DNA of 64,000 nt from Planctomycetia bacterium. Its GTDB lineage: Bacteria; Planctomycetota; Phycisphaerae; UBA1845; UTPLA1. The notes under the pieces were generated by a model. It saw nothing but the letters and a program-made list of their open reading frames with translations, was not told where the DNA came from and did no database searches. Made by a program: the position numbers and the translations under genes. Positions 9,134 to 19,749 of the stretch are shown here, one piece after another. Position 1 is the first letter of the stretch. Every line of letters begins with the position of its first letter. The stretch spans positions 820,453 to 884,452 of the forward strand of contig JABTTW010000002.1 of assembly GCA_015075745.1 (NCBI GenBank), read 5' to 3'.

Positions 9134-11749
9134 TCATCCTTGGCCCGTCTTCTGAAGTCCGATGTCGGGCGAATCGGTCCGCGTCGAAGAAGCCGGCTTG
9201 CCATCGATTCGATGGCCGGAACCGATCCTGAACGACGAAAACTTCTCCGCGAAACGGGTCGTCAAATCGCCGCTTTTTCGGGCTCCCGAAAGCAACGACG
9301 CACGCCGTGACGCAAGACCATCCGTCACGCCTCGGTGATCGGAATCGTCCTCCATGCGCAAAACCGCGCGATGCAGGTTTTCCAGTTCGGTTTCAAGCTG
9401 GGCGAGGTGTCGAACCTGCGGCTCCGCGGCCATCGGGGCCGGAGCACCACCCAGTCCGAAAGTGGACTTGGGCGGGCGAGCAATCGACTCGACGCGCTTG
9501 GGACCGCCGCTCGACCCCTTGGCGTTGTCCCAGATCGCCATGATCCACGAGTCCAGGCTTTCCTGTCTGGCGAGTAGTTCAGACTCGACATCGCTCAATC
9601 GGACGCTCAGCAACTGCTCCAGCTCGGTGGCGGTCTTTTCGAGTTCCGCGCGGCCGGCCTCGGCAATGGCGCTGCGTTTGGCCTTGATGTCCGCCTCGGT
9701 GTCCTGAAGCTCGCTCTGCTGCTCGCGGACGATCTCCTCGATGGCGTGACGCCGCGTCCTGGCCATCTTGGCGAGTTCGCTGGCCCGCTTTTGAAGCTCG
9801 GTCTGCCGAAGGCGAAGCCGATGCCGCTCGCCCTCCAGGTTGATCCGAAGCTCTCGCAGCCGGTCATCGTGTTCTTCCTGAAGCCTCGCCAGACGGTTCG
9901 ACTCGCGCTCCATGTCCTTGCGAACGCGCTTGGCATCGGCCATGCGCGTGTTGAGCGCGGATTCCTTGGCATCCAGTCGACGCAGGCGGAGCATGAGCGC
10001 TTCGCGTTCCTGCTTGATGCCCTCGCTGCTGCGCTGGAGGCTCTCATAGCGGGCCTCGTGCTCGGAAAACTGAACTTTATGCTTCTCACGGGCGCGTGCG
10101 ACCTCAGACTTGAGCCGCTCGATCTCGAAGCGCAGCGACTCCAGTCGCTGCTCGGCCTCGTTCATGCCCTGCTGGTCGTCGCGAACGATCTCCATCAACT
10201 CGTTGACCTGATGCTGAAGACTCATCGCCTCCGCCTGGGCCTGTTTGCCGACGTCGGCGACCGTCTCGGCGGTCCGCAGCGTGTGGCGGACATTCCGGTC
10301 CGATGCGGGAAGCTCGGCCGCGCCGTCGGCGAAGAGCCTTTCCAGCGAGGCGATGGATTCTTCATGGTCGCTGTCGTGAAGCGTCTTGCCAGGGCCCTGC
10401 GATGCGACCGACTTCTCCTGACGCGGAATTGCCACCTGCTTTTGCGCGGTCGCCCCGTCGCCCGGGGTTTCTTCATTGGCCTTCGCCGCTTCAAGAAGGC
10501 GGCGGGCCTGCTCCTTGAGCTGATCCTGGCACGCCTTGAGGCGACGGCGCTCTGAATCAAGCTCCTCTCTTAACTTTCGGGCTCGCTCGTCGAGGGCATT
10601 CTGTGCCGCAATCACACGCTGCCGGAAGTCGGGCGAAAAGGCCTGCGGGCGGGCGTCGCGTTCGTCCACGACTCGTGCCGCGACGAGCTCGTCCGCCGAG
10701 AACGTCATCGAGCGCGGCGCAGCCTCCGTCCGGGTGTCGCCATGATGAGTCATGCCGGCGTCGTCTCCTTTCCTCACTTCACCTGAGGAGGCATGTGAAT
10801 CCATCCTGGCCCCGTCCAATAGCTGGAGGACCTCTGAATCGTCGAGGGCCTCGATTTGTTCGGCATCATGACCGGTCATCCATTGCCCATCGCCTGCTTC
10901 ATTGCGCTCGAGGTCTTCGACCAGCTCGCGCGCTGCATCGTCCTCGTTCATCCCCTCGTAGTCCGGCGGGCCGGCGACGTTAGGAATCCTGTCTTCTGCC
11001 GCGCGGGGGTCCGCCGCGTCGTCCTGCTCCGGGTATTCCTCGTGGAATGTCCGGGGGCGTCCATATTCCGCGGCGATGGCCGGATCGGCGTTGATCGAAG
11101 CGGCGGGAGTCTTCGCTTCGATCTCAAATCTCATTTCGTGCGGACCGACGCCGATCGAGTCGCCCGAGTGGACGAGCCTCTGCCGGACGGCCCGGCCGTT
11201 GACGCGTACGAGCGACCGGCCCTGCAAATCGCGCACCAATGGCCCATCGCCCGTCCACACCACGATGGCATGCCGGGGAGCGACATGAGCGCCATCCAGC
11301 ACAACGTCGCAGGCCGCGTCGCGCCCGATCAGCAGGACGGGGTCTTCGCTGCGGATGACGCCGATGGTCAGATCGTTTCTCAGTGAGAAAGGGCGCGTAT
11401 GCCCCGAGAGGGCGCCGGACGATCGCCCGATCTCCACAAAATAGTAGAAGGACCCGATGGAAAGTTCGTCCCCATCTTCCAGCCGTGCCCAGCGCACGTG
11501 GGCGCCGTTGACCATTGTTCCGCCGGGAGCGCCCAGATCGCAGACGAACGCGCCGCCGCCCAGCCGGACGATGACCGCGTGTGCCTCATCAACGCTGCTT
11601 GATGCCAGGACCATGTCACAGCCGTCGCCGCTACCGAGAACCGTGACGGGGCCGGTGATCGACCTCGCCGACCGTTCGGCCCTCGGCTCGCCGGTCTTCA
11701 GCCGAATCACCGGCCGGCACATGTCGTTGTCATCCAACGTGTTGTTCAC
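9134..11749 (-). CDS. FHA-domain and coiled-coil protein
   Basis: An 871-residue cytoplasmic protein with two N-terminal FHA domains (about 20-105 and 125-215), an acidic linker (about 220-370) and a long coiled coil. FHA domains bind phosphothreonine peptides. FHA2 keeps the key G-R (LIGRDAACDVVL), a histidine (APRHA) and VNG. FHA1 has G-S in place of G-R and D-E-A-H where S-R-x-H is usual, so it may not bind phosphopeptide. The stretch starting RQRVIAAQNALDERA (about 385) closely matches one in the downstream giant protein. The GTG start is chosen for the GAGGTG 7 nt upstream. A Ser/Thr-kinase-regulated scaffold is plausible but unproven. Confidence 0.85.
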   Translation of the reverse strand: MNNTLDDNDMCRPVIRLKTGEPRAERSARSITGPVTVLGSGDGCDMVLASSSVDEAHAVIVRLGGGAFVCDLGAPGGTMVNGAHVRWARLEDGDELSIGSFYYFVEIGRSSGALSGHTRPFSLRNDLTIGVIRSEDPVLLIGRDAACDVVLDGAHVAPRHAIVVWTGDGPLVRDLQGRSLVRVNGRAVRQRLVHSGDSIGVGPHEMRFEIEAKTPAASINADPAIAAEYGRPRTFHEEYPEQDDAADPRAAEDRIPNVAGPPDYEGMNEDDAARELVEDLERNEAGDGQWMTGHDAEQIEALDDSEVLQLLDGARMDSHASSGEVRKGDDAGMTHHGDTRTEAAPRSMTFSADELVAARVVDERDARPQAFSPDFRQRVIAAQNALDERARKLREELDSERRRLKACQDQLKEQARRLLEAAKANEETPGDGATAQKQVAIPRQEKSVASQGPGKTLHDSDHEESIASLERLFADGAAELPASDRNVRHTLRTAETVADVGKQAQAEAMSLQHQVNELMEIVRDDQQGMNEAEQRLESLRFEIERLKSEVARAREKHKVQFSEHEARYESLQRSSEGIKQEREALMLRLRRLDAKESALNTRMADAKRVRKDMERESNRLARLQEEHDDRLRELRINLEGERHRLRLRQTELQKRASELAKMARTRRHAIEEIVREQQSELQDTEADIKAKRSAIAEAGRAELEKTATELEQLLSVRLSDVESELLARQESLDSWIMAIWDNAKGSSGGPKRVESIARPPKSTFGLGGAPAPMAAEPQVRHLAQLETELENLHRAVLRMEDDSDHRGVTDGLASRRASLLSGARKSGDLTTRFAEKFSSFRIGSGHRIDGKPASSTRTDSPDIGLQKTGQG

Positions 11750-12223
11750 TGGCTTTCACCTCGGAGGGCAAGTTGGCCGTCGGGCACGGACTGAGTCAGC
11801 AAGCTCCGCGCGAGGCTCGCGCAGGGCCTCGAATCCGTGCGAATCAATAGGCTCTTTAACGGCGTTACCAACCCTTTCGCCTTAGTTCATTACCGATAAT
11901 AGCGACCGCAAATCATTATCAATGAGGCGATCGTCCTTATCGGACTGGATTCCTCTATATCGGCGATACCAGCGCTGGAACCGTGAGGCAGGGTGGAATT
12001 CCGCCCGGGCGACCAAGGTAGGGTGGCTCCCGCGGGAAGGAGACCGGCGGGCGCCCACGGGGAATTCGGCTTGCAATACCTAATAAAGCATAGAACTGCT
12101 CGGCCGGTGGATCAAATTCGTTTGGATCCGTTCGGCAACCAACCGGATGGGGCGCAGCAGCATGAATCGGCAATTCTTGCGCGAGACGGATTTCGGGAGG
12201 ATTGATGGCGCCGTGAATCGAAC
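11750..12223. other. intergenic region upstream of the FHA gene
   Basis: About 470 bp without a supported gene. On the minus strand TTGATA and TATTAT are separated by only 15 nt (about 11895-11921), a weak promoter candidate for the FHA gene. CCGATAA (11893-11899) and TTATCGG (11937-11943) form an inverted repeat around it. Nothing else is clear. Confidence 0.3.
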
Positions 12224-12862
12224 TTAGAGGGCGGGACCGTTTACCTGGACCGACTGCTGGACCTCGAACGACGCGCCGGTCAGCAGTTCGGTGAAGCGCA
12301 CCACGATCGTGAGTGACTTGTGTGTCGGCATCCGGCCCGAGGGCCATGGCGCTTTGATGGTGTAATGAGATGTCATGAAACGGCCAAACCAGGTCGCCGC
12401 CAGTTCTTCCGGGCCCAACTGGTGCATCAACACCTGACGCTCCGAATCGGGCGCCGCCAGATCGTAGACCTCCATGACGACGGATCCCGCGGCCTTGATG
12501 ACATCCCCCTCCGCATCCAGCAATTGAAGATAGGCAACGGCCCCGTCGTCGATGCCATCGCGGTCGTCATCGTATCCGCCGGAAAGGGATTGAAGCCGGA
12601 TCTTATGGACGTGAACCAGTTGGGCGAGTCGATCCGACTCACTGAGGCCCTGGAGCGTTTGAATCTGGCGAGCCTGCTCGGCGATTTGCGATTTCTGCTG
12701 GGTCAGCTCGCGGTTCTGAGCCTCGATGTGTTCCTTAAGCTGCTGAATCTCTGTGATGCGCGAATCGCCCGTTTCCGGTGGAAGACAACCGGCGAGCCCA
12801 AGCGAGAGAACGACCAGGTGCCGCAGACGCCAACCGTAGTGAGATCGCAGGTAAAGGGGCAT
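12224..12862 (-). CDS. coiled-coil lipoprotein, unknown function
   Basis: A 212-residue probable lipoprotein: basic N-terminus, hydrophobic stretch LVVLSLGLAG and a lipobox cysteine near residue 26 (LAGC). A short coiled coil follows at about 38-80 (rich in Q, E and I). The rest is probably a beta-rich domain, with DDDRDGIDDG and a C-terminal segment ending in QSVQVNGPAL. It is likely exported and anchored to a membrane. No family is recognised. It lies about 100 bp downstream of the clpP genes on the same strand; there is no evidence that it works with them. Confidence 0.75.
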   Translation of the reverse strand: MPLYLRSHYGWRLRHLVVLSLGLAGCLPPETGDSRITEIQQLKEHIEAQNRELTQQKSQIAEQARQIQTLQGLSESDRLAQLVHVHKIRLQSLSGGYDDDRDGIDDGAVAYLQLLDAEGDVIKAAGSVVMEVYDLAAPDSERQVLMHQLGPEELAATWFGRFMTSHYTIKAPWPSGRMPTHKSLTIVVRFTELLTGASFEVQQSVQVNGPAL

Positions 12863-12961
12863 CTATCCCGCTCCGCGGTGATCGTAAGATTCCGAACGAC
12901 CGGGCATCCTACCGCACCCGGTAGGTCGCGGTAAACGTCCATCTCGAAATCGGCGACCGTC

Positions 12962-13600
12962 CTAGTCGTCATCCACGGCGGAAGGCCGCTTGGTGATCTC
13001 CGGCTGCCGCTCGAGGACGCGATCGACCAGGCCGTATTCCATCGCCTCGGTCGGATCGAGCCAGAGGTTCCGGTCGCAGTCCTTGGCGATTTTCTTGATG
13101 TCGGTGTTGGAGTGCTTTCCAATGATGGCGTAGAGAAGCTCGCGAAGCCGGAGAATCTCCTTGGCCTCGATGGAAAGGTCCGTCGCGGCTCCCTGCAGGA
13201 CGCCGCCGATGAGCGGCTGATGCAACAGGACGCGCGAGTGCGGCAGGGAAAATCGCTTCCCCTTGGCGCCGCCGCAAAGCAGGATCGCCCCCATGCTCGC
13301 CGAGACGCCGACGCAGTAAGTCGCGACGTCGCACCGGAGAAACTGCATGGTGTCATAGATGGCCAGGCCGGCGGAAACGCTGCCGCCGGGTGAATTGATA
13401 TAGAAGTGGATGTCCGCGTTCGGATCTTCGTTGGAGAGGAAGAGCATCTGGGCGACGATGACATTGGCCACGTCATCATCGATCCCACCGGCGAGAAAAA
13501 TGACCCGGTCCTTCAAAAGCCGGGAATAGATGTCGTAAGATCGCTCCCCGCGTCCGGTCCGCTCAATCACGAAGGGGATCAACGATTGGTTGATGCTCAT
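12962..13600 (-). CDS. clpP: ATP-dependent Clp protease proteolytic subunit (copy 1)
   Basis: A 212-residue ClpP, the serine peptidase that forms two stacked heptameric rings and degrades substrates fed by ClpX or ClpA-type unfoldases. The catalytic serine is in [11 protein letters not shown], the histidine in [10 protein letters not shown], and an aspartate in the segment [10 protein letters not shown]. The ATG at 13600 is chosen because GGAGAG lies about 5 nt upstream and the family N-terminus fits. It follows a second clpP by 75 bp. Two divergent ClpP subunits side by side suggest mixed rings, as known in some other bacteria; that is an inference here. Confidence 0.95.
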   Translation of the reverse strand: MSINQSLIPFVIERTGRGERSYDIYSRLLKDRVIFLAGGIDDDVANVIVAQMLFLSNEDPNADIHFYINSPGGSVSAGLAIYDTMQFLRCDVATYCVGVSASMGAILLCGGAKGKRFSLPHSRVLLHQPLIGGVLQGAATDLSIEAKEILRLRELLYAIIGKHSNTDIKKIAKDCDRNLWLDPTEAMEYGLVDRVLERQPEITKRPSAVDDD

Positions 13601-13675
13601 TGGACTCTCCTTAGCCACTATCCTGCGGTTATCGTGCTTCCATCCCAGATGAATCAAGAGACAAGCGTCGCCGCC

Positions 13676-14344
13676 CTAGCTCTTCTTCTCTTTCATGGCC
13701 GCGCTATCGACGATCTCATCGACGAGACCCCACTTGACCGCTTCCTCGGGGGTGATGAAGCGATCTCGCTCGGTCTCCTCTTCGATCTTCTTGATGTCCA
13801 TCCCGGTATGAAGCCCGAGAATCTCGTTCAACTTCTGCTTGTCCTTGATGATCTCTTCGGCCTGAATCCGAATGTCCTCAGCCTGACCGCTGACGCCGCC
13901 CCACGGCTGGTGCAGCATGATCTTGCTGTTGGGCAATGCAAATCTCTTTCCCTTGGTCCCCGCCGTCAGGATGATCGCCCCGCCGCTGGCCGCCTGGCCG
14001 ATCGAGTAGGTGGCGATGTCGCAGGTAAGGAAGCGCATGGTGTCGTAAATCGCCAGGGTCTGATCCACCATGCCCCCGGGGCAGTTGATGTACAGGTGGA
14101 TGTCCTGGTCCTTCTTGATGCTCTGGAGATAGAGCAGTCGCATGATGACCAGGCTGGCGCTTCGCTCGTTGATCGGGCCTGCGAGGAAGATGATGCGGTT
14201 TTCGAGGAGCATGTCCTCGATCGACATCTCACGGATGCGCTGATAGGGCGCGCCCTGGGCCATCGACTGCATCGAGGCCATGTGCGGCGGCACCATCTGT
14301 TGCGGAGTCATCAATCCGGCGTAAGTAATCAGACGATCGTCCAT
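13676..14344 (-). CDS. clpP: ATP-dependent Clp protease proteolytic subunit (copy 2)
   Basis: A 222-residue second ClpP. The nucleophile segment reads GQAASGGAIIL, keeping the serine but with Gly in place of the usual Met. The histidine lies in IMLHQPWGG and an acidic residue near ETERDRF. A 40-residue extension (Met/Gln/Pro-rich) precedes the core; copy 1 lacks it. The ATG at 14344 is preferred to the longer in-frame start because AGAGGG lies about 10 nt upstream and the extra residues look non-coding. It lies between tig and clpP copy 1, all on the minus strand. No clpX is present in the window. Confidence 0.93.
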   Translation of the reverse strand: MDDRLITYAGLMTPQQMVPPHMASMQSMAQGAPYQRIREMSIEDMLLENRIIFLAGPINERSASLVIMRLLYLQSIKKDQDIHLYINCPGGMVDQTLAIYDTMRFLTCDIATYSIGQAASGGAIILTAGTKGKRFALPNSKIMLHQPWGGVSGQAEDIRIQAEEIIKDKQKLNEILGLHTGMDIKKIEEETERDRFITPEEAVKWGLVDEIVDSAAMKEKKS

Positions 14345-14466
14345 GACCAAATACCCTCTGCATTGTTCGACGGCGCGACTTTGTCGCATGAGCCGTCGAG
14401 ATGATAGTCGAGGCCTTTTCCCATCGCCCGACACCCCCGGCGGCAAGCGATCCCGCGGCCTCCAGA

Positions 14467-16104
14467 TCACTTCGCTTTCTTCGAACCCGGGGCCTTGGGC
14501 TTATCCGTCGCCGATTTTTTGGCGACCCCCTTCTCGGCGGCAGCCTTAGGGGTAGCCGGCGTCTCAGCCGCTTTCGACTCAGCCTGCGGCGCCTTGGCAG
14601 CCTTCGCGGGCTTCTCTGACTTTGCGCCGCCCTTTTTCGGCACCTCTGCATCGGTTATCTTGGCTTTCTCCAGTAACTTGTCGATGCACTTCTCGTCCCG
14701 AATCTGCAAATAAAGCATCTCGATGCCGTCGTTCTTCGCCAGTTCGTCGCGGACGCGGTCGAATCGGCGATTATAGGTCTGTGCCATCATGGCGATCGCG
14801 CCGTTGATGTCCTCTTCGGAGACCTCGGTCTCCAGCTTTTCGGCGATCTCCTCAGTGATGAAGTGCAGCTTCAACTCGGCAGTCGTCTCCTCCCGGGCGA
14901 TGGTGCGAAGCTCGTCGGCGTGCTTCTCGATCTCGGACATCGGCACGCCCTGGCGCTGCAGGTCGATCATCTTGCGGAGGACGGCCCGCTCGGTCTGCCG
15001 GGTGGACAGCCCCTCGGGCAAGTCCAGCTTGGTGTTGTCGAGCAGGTACTTGCGAACCTGATTCCTCATGCCGCGCTTCAGTTCGGACTCAAGCCGACCT
15101 TCCATTCGCTGGCGGACCCAGGCGCGGTACTCCATCTCGGTTTCAAATCCCTGGGTCTCGAGGAAGGCCTTGTCCATCGGCGGCAGGTTCATCCGCTTGA
15201 TGTCGTTTAAGGTGAGTTCGAACTTCGCCTTCTTGCCGCGAAGGTCCTCGACCTCGTAGTCATCCGCGAGTTCGCCCTCGAGGGTGACGGTCTTGCCGAC
15301 TTTCGTGCCCTTGATTTTCTCGCCGAAGTCGTCGAACGCAGCGCTCTCGATTCGCTGAGGCCTCGCCGAGATCTGAATGTTCTCGGCCTTTTTGACCTCT
15401 TTGCCCCCGACTGTCATGACCATGTCGCAGATCAGCAGGTCATCGTCCTCGACGGACCCATTCACCACGGGTGCGTAATTGCCACGCAAGGCGCGAAGCC
15501 GATCGATCTGAACGTCCACATCCTCGTCGGTAATCGACAGGGCCGGGCGCTCGATCTTGATGCCCTCGAGGTCCGGCAGTTTGAACTCGGGCTTGACCTC
15601 CACCTCGCACTTGAACTCAAAGTCCCCGTCTTCGGGCAACTTCAAGTGGTTCAGCGCCGTGCGCATATCGACGAGCTGCTCATTGCCGTCCGCCGAAGAC
15701 TTCGACTCCTTGATCTTCACCCACAGCAGGGGATCGCCCAGGACTTTCAGGTCCTGCTTCTCGATGGCCGCCAGGTAGGCATTGGAGACCAGCCGCGTCT
15801 GCACCTGCTCGCCGACTTCTCCGCCGAAGCGCTTCTCGATCAGCCTGCGCGGGGCGCGGCCGCGGCGAAAGCCCGGCACGATCGCCTCGGCGACGAGGCC
15901 CTTGTATTCCTTTTCGAGCTCCTGATCGATGCTGTCGCGCGGGACGGTCACGGTCATCGTCTTGCGAAGCGTTCCCGCGTCGGAGACGGCGACACTGATG
16001 ACGCCCTTGAGTGCTTCCTTCGGATCCTGCGGCTCTTCATCTTCGTCCGCGACCGCGGAAGCCGACTCGTCTCGCTGGCTGCCGGTGATTTCTTTCTTCG
16101 CCAT
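14467..16104 (-). CDS. tig: trigger factor
   Basis: A 545-residue ribosome-associated chaperone, longer than the typical 430-450. The ribosome-docking loop is GFRRGRAPRRLIEKRFG near residue 90. It is followed by the FKBP-like PPIase region and the C-terminal arm domain. Two extensions are unusual: an acidic N-terminus of about 30 residues, and a tail of about 60 residues rich in Lys, Ala and Pro. Such a tail may contact RNA or the ribosome (inference). The ATG at 16104 is fixed by AAGGAG 9 nt upstream. The order tig-clpP-clpP resembles the tig-clpP-clpX arrangement of many bacteria. Confidence 0.94.
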   Translation of the reverse strand: MAKKEITGSQRDESASAVADEDEEPQDPKEALKGVISVAVSDAGTLRKTMTVTVPRDSIDQELEKEYKGLVAEAIVPGFRRGRAPRRLIEKRFGGEVGEQVQTRLVSNAYLAAIEKQDLKVLGDPLLWVKIKESKSSADGNEQLVDMRTALNHLKLPEDGDFEFKCEVEVKPEFKLPDLEGIKIERPALSITDEDVDVQIDRLRALRGNYAPVVNGSVEDDDLLICDMVMTVGGKEVKKAENIQISARPQRIESAAFDDFGEKIKGTKVGKTVTLEGELADDYEVEDLRGKKAKFELTLNDIKRMNLPPMDKAFLETQGFETEMEYRAWVRQRMEGRLESELKRGMRNQVRKYLLDNTKLDLPEGLSTRQTERAVLRKMIDLQRQGVPMSEIEKHADELRTIAREETTAELKLHFITEEIAEKLETEVSEEDINGAIAMMAQTYNRRFDRVRDELAKNDGIEMLYLQIRDEKCIDKLLEKAKITDAEVPKKGGAKSEKPAKAAKAPQAESKAAETPATPKAAAEKGVAKKSATDKPKAPGSKKAK

Positions 16105-16397
16105 GATGACGTCTCCTTTCGCCCTGCCTTGCAAAGCGACCCTGGGACCGACGGCGCTCGGGCGTCACCCGCAGCGCAACAATAAAGGCCGGTCAGGCGT
16201 CTGATGCGTCCCGACCGACCTGTTGTCGATCTCTTCGGCTTTCGCTGTCCCGCGGCCAACGCCTGACCACTCCGGATCGGTATCCCACGGGAAGCTCGTA
16301 TGTCTGCTGGCGGCGATCCCTCGCCTGCCTGAATCTTAGCATCGGCTGTTATCGGCGGCAGGTCAAGGCCTGATTTGCTGAAAAGCCCTCATAAAAA

Positions 16398-16469
16398 AGC
16401 GGGTGATGAGATTCGAACTCACGACATTCACGTTGGCAACGTGACGCTCTACCACTGAGCTACACCCGC
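16398..16469 (-). tRNA. tRNA-Gly(GCC)
   Basis: A 72-nt cloverleaf on the minus strand. Acceptor GCGGGTG pairs with CACCCGC and the discriminator is U. The anticodon stem CACG/CGTG closes a loop TTGCCAA, giving anticodon GCC. The T loop is TTCGAAT. CCA is not encoded. A run of six T follows the acceptor directly and may help end transcription. Confidence 0.95.
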
Positions 16470-16670
16470 GTCGCTTCCAGCGAACACCCGTAGGGGCTCG
16501 CCAGAACACTATTTGATATACGCCCGCCTTGTCAGCGTCAAGTGCCGCTGCCGGTACGGTTTGGGCGCCGGCTTGGGCACGTCATTTGCCCAGACAATAT
16601 GGGGCAGCCGCCCCGCCGCCGGGCTGGACTCTCCATAATGGCCGGCAACCGCGCCACGCCAGGTTCCGCC

Positions 16671-19577
16671 CTATTTCGCGAGGCTCTCACCGCTCGGGCA
16701 AGTGCAGAAGAGGTTTCGATCTCCCCAGACGTTGTCGATGCGGCCGACGTACGGCCAGAACTTACGTTCGCGGACCCAGGGCAACGGGAACGCCGCCTGC
16801 TCCCGGCGGAATGGATGCGTCCACTCCGTCGCCATCACCGCATCAGACGTGAACGGGGCATGCTTCAGCGGATTGTCCTGCCGATCGGCCCGGCCCTCCT
16901 CGACCGCGCGAATCTCTTCGCGAATGGAGATCATCGCGTCGCAGAAGCGATCCAGCTCCGCGCGCGACTCGCTCTCAGTCGGCTCGATCATCAACGTGCC
17001 CGGTACGGGGAAGGACATCGTCGGCGCGTGAAAGCCATAGTCCATCAGCCGCTTGGCGATGTCTTCGACCTTGACGCCGGCCGTCTTCTCGAAGCCGCGA
17101 CAATCGAGAATGAACTCGTGTGCGACTCGGCGATTCTTGCCGCGATAGAGCACGTCGTAGTGCCGCTCCAGTTGCGATGCCATGTAGTTGGCATTCAGAA
17201 TGGCGATCTGCGTGGCCCGCTTGAGGCCCTCCGCGCCCATCAGAGCGATATAAACCCACGAAATCGTCAGGATGCTCGGGCTGCCGTAGGGCGCGGCGGA
17301 AACCGGCCCGATCGCCTGATCGCCGGCGCCGTCCACGCCCGACACCGGATGGCCCGGCAGGAAAGGCGAAAGATGCTTCGCCACGCCGATCGGCCCCATG
17401 CCCGGCCCCCCGCCGCCGTGGGGAATGCAAAACGTCTTGTGCAGATTGAGATGACAGACGTCGGCGCCGATGTCGCCCGGCCGACACAGACCGACCTGGG
17501 CGTTCATATTTGCGCCGTCCAGATAGACCTGCCCGCCATGCCGATGCACAACCTCGCAGATCTCCCGGATCGACTCTTCAAACACGCCGTGTGTCGAAGG
17601 ATATGTCACCATGATCGCGGCCAGCTTGTCGGCGTGCTCGGCCGCCTTGGCCTTCAGATCGGCGACGTCGATGTTGCCGTTGGCATCGCAGGCGACGGCG
17701 ACGACGGTCATGCCGGCCGTGACGGCGCTGGCGGGATTGGTGCCGTGCGCCGAAGTCGGAATGAGACAAATGCCGCGATGCCCTTGCCCGCGACTCTCGT
17801 GATACGCACGAATGACAAGCAGCCCGGTGTACTCGCCTTGTGACCCGGCGTTAGGCTGAAGGCTAACCGCATCGAAACCCGTAATCTCCGCAAGCCACGT
17901 CTCCAATTGTTTGAACAGTTCGGCGTAACCCCTTGTCTGCGCCTTGGGGGCGAAGGGATGCAGCCTGGAAAACTCCGGCCACGTCACCGGCAACATCTCG
18001 GATGTCGCGTTCAGCTTCATGGTGCATGAACCCAGCGGGATCATCGAATGAGCCAAAGACAAATCGCGCGACTGCAGTCGGAAAATGTAGCGAAGCATCT
18101 CGGTTTCGCTGTGGTAACTGTTGAACACCGAATGGGTGAGATAACCGCTCTGCCGCACGAAAGCATCGGGAATCTCGGTATCACCGGCGCTGAGCAGGTC
18201 ATCCACGGACTCGGCCGAGGCTTTAATGCCAAAGCAACTCAATACCCTCGCCACCTCACCCCGATCGGTGAGTTCGTCGAGACTCAGGCCAATCGAGCCG
18301 TCGCCGAAGTCGCGCAGGTTGATCCGCTCTTTGGCCGCGGCCGCGAGTACTTTTCGGGCCTCCGCCCCACCGCCGTGCAGGCGAACACGCAGCGTGTCGA
18401 AGTAGTCGGCGTCTCCCAAATCGTGGCCGGCTCGTTGCAATCCGGCCGCGAGTGCCGCCGTATAGGCACGGACGCGCTCGGCGATGCGTCGAAGTCCGCT
18501 GGGCCCGTGATAAACGGCGTACATCCCCGCCATGATCGCCAGGAGAACCTGTGCCGTGCAGATATTACTCGTCGCTTTTTCCCGGCGGATGTGCTGCTCG
18601 CGCGTCTGGATCGCCAATCGAAACGCCGACCGCCCATGCACGTCCTTCGATACACCGATGATGCGCCCCGGCAAGTGCCGCTTGAGATCATCCTTGCAGG
18701 ACATAAACGCCGCGTGCGGGCCGCCGAAGCCGAGCGGCACGCCGAATCGCTGCGTCGAACCGACCGCGATGTCCGCGCCGAGCTCTCCCGGCGGCCGAAG
18801 CAAGGTCAGCGCCAGCAGATCCGTCGCCATCACAACAACAACCCCGGACTGGTGCGCGGAGGCGATGACCGACGTGTAGTCAACGATGCGCCCGTCCGTA
18901 GTCGGATACTGAAGCAGCACTCCGAATGCCTGGCCGGCGGCAAAATCAAATCCCTCCACCGGGCCGACAACGACTTCGACGCCCAGCGGTCGGGCACGTG
19001 TCTGGATGACGGCGATGGTCTGAGGGTGACAATCATCCGCCACGAGGAATGCCGGCCTTGCGCCGCCCTCACCGGCAATGGCCCGGCACATGGCCATCGC
19101 CTCGGCGGCGGCCGTCGCTTCGTCGAGCAGCGAGGCATTGGCCATCGGCAGCGCGGTCAGATCGGTCACCATCGTCTGGAAATTCAGCAGAGCCTCTAAT
19201 CGACCCTGGGCGATCTCCGCCTGGTACGGTGTGTACTGCGTGTACCAGCCGGGGTTCTCCAGAATGTTTCGCTGAATGACCGGCGGCGTGATGCAGTCGT
19301 AGTAGCCCATGCCGAGCAGGCTGCGATGCAGCTCGTTTTTCGAGGCGATGCCGCGCAGCTCGTTCAAGAGTTCGTGCTCCCCGCGCGGACCGCCCAGCGC
19401 CAGCGGCTTCTTCAGACGAATCGAGGCGGGAACGGTCTCGTCGACCAGTGCATCCAGCGAGGCACAGCCGATGAGCGTGAGCATATCCTGGACATCCGCC
19501 GCGCTGGGGCCGTTGTGGCGGTGAACAAAGGTATCCGAGGGGGCCAGCACGCTGCGGGAATTTTCTACCGAAAGCAT
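16671..19577 (-). CDS. gcvP: glycine dehydrogenase (decarboxylating), P protein
   Basis: A 968-residue single-chain P protein of the glycine cleavage system. It decarboxylates glycine with pyridoxal phosphate and passes the aminomethyl group to lipoylated GcvH. The PLP lysine is K714 in HLNLHKTF, followed by the Gly-rich loop [11 protein letters not shown]. The N- and C-terminal halves (GcvPA- and GcvPB-like) are both complete. The ATG at 19577 is chosen for the GAGGAG about 11 nt upstream; the longer frame adds 22 implausible residues. gcvH lies 170 bp upstream and gcvT further upstream, all on the minus strand, so the order of transcription is gcvT, a small gene, gcvH, gcvP. Confidence 0.97.
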   Translation of the reverse strand: MLSVENSRSVLAPSDTFVHRHNGPSAADVQDMLTLIGCASLDALVDETVPASIRLKKPLALGGPRGEHELLNELRGIASKNELHRSLLGMGYYDCITPPVIQRNILENPGWYTQYTPYQAEIAQGRLEALLNFQTMVTDLTALPMANASLLDEATAAAEAMAMCRAIAGEGGARPAFLVADDCHPQTIAVIQTRARPLGVEVVVGPVEGFDFAAGQAFGVLLQYPTTDGRIVDYTSVIASAHQSGVVVVMATDLLALTLLRPPGELGADIAVGSTQRFGVPLGFGGPHAAFMSCKDDLKRHLPGRIIGVSKDVHGRSAFRLAIQTREQHIRREKATSNICTAQVLLAIMAGMYAVYHGPSGLRRIAERVRAYTAALAAGLQRAGHDLGDADYFDTLRVRLHGGGAEARKVLAAAAKERINLRDFGDGSIGLSLDELTDRGEVARVLSCFGIKASAESVDDLLSAGDTEIPDAFVRQSGYLTHSVFNSYHSETEMLRYIFRLQSRDLSLAHSMIPLGSCTMKLNATSEMLPVTWPEFSRLHPFAPKAQTRGYAELFKQLETWLAEITGFDAVSLQPNAGSQGEYTGLLVIRAYHESRGQGHRGICLIPTSAHGTNPASAVTAGMTVVAVACDANGNIDVADLKAKAAEHADKLAAIMVTYPSTHGVFEESIREICEVVHRHGGQVYLDGANMNAQVGLCRPGDIGADVCHLNLHKTFCIPHGGGGPGMGPIGVAKHLSPFLPGHPVSGVDGAGDQAIGPVSAAPYGSPSILTISWVYIALMGAEGLKRATQIAILNANYMASQLERHYDVLYRGKNRRVAHEFILDCRGFEKTAGVKVEDIAKRLMDYGFHAPTMSFPVPGTLMIEPTESESRAELDRFCDAMISIREEIRAVEEGRADRQDNPLKHAPFTSDAVMATEWTHPFRREQAAFPLPWVRERKFWPYVGRIDNVWGDRNLFCTCPSGESLAK

Positions 19578-19749
19578 CTCTGCGAAATCTCCTCGTACTC
19601 GCTGCCGGGGGCGCAAAGTCGACGGACTTCGCCGGGAATGCAACGACTCAGGTGCAGTATTGTAGCGGAAAACTGGAATGCAAGCCGGTCGCCCGGCGAC
19701 ACCAAAAGCGCGACCGTCGGCCGCGCGATCGCCGTCAAGACGAGCCCGG

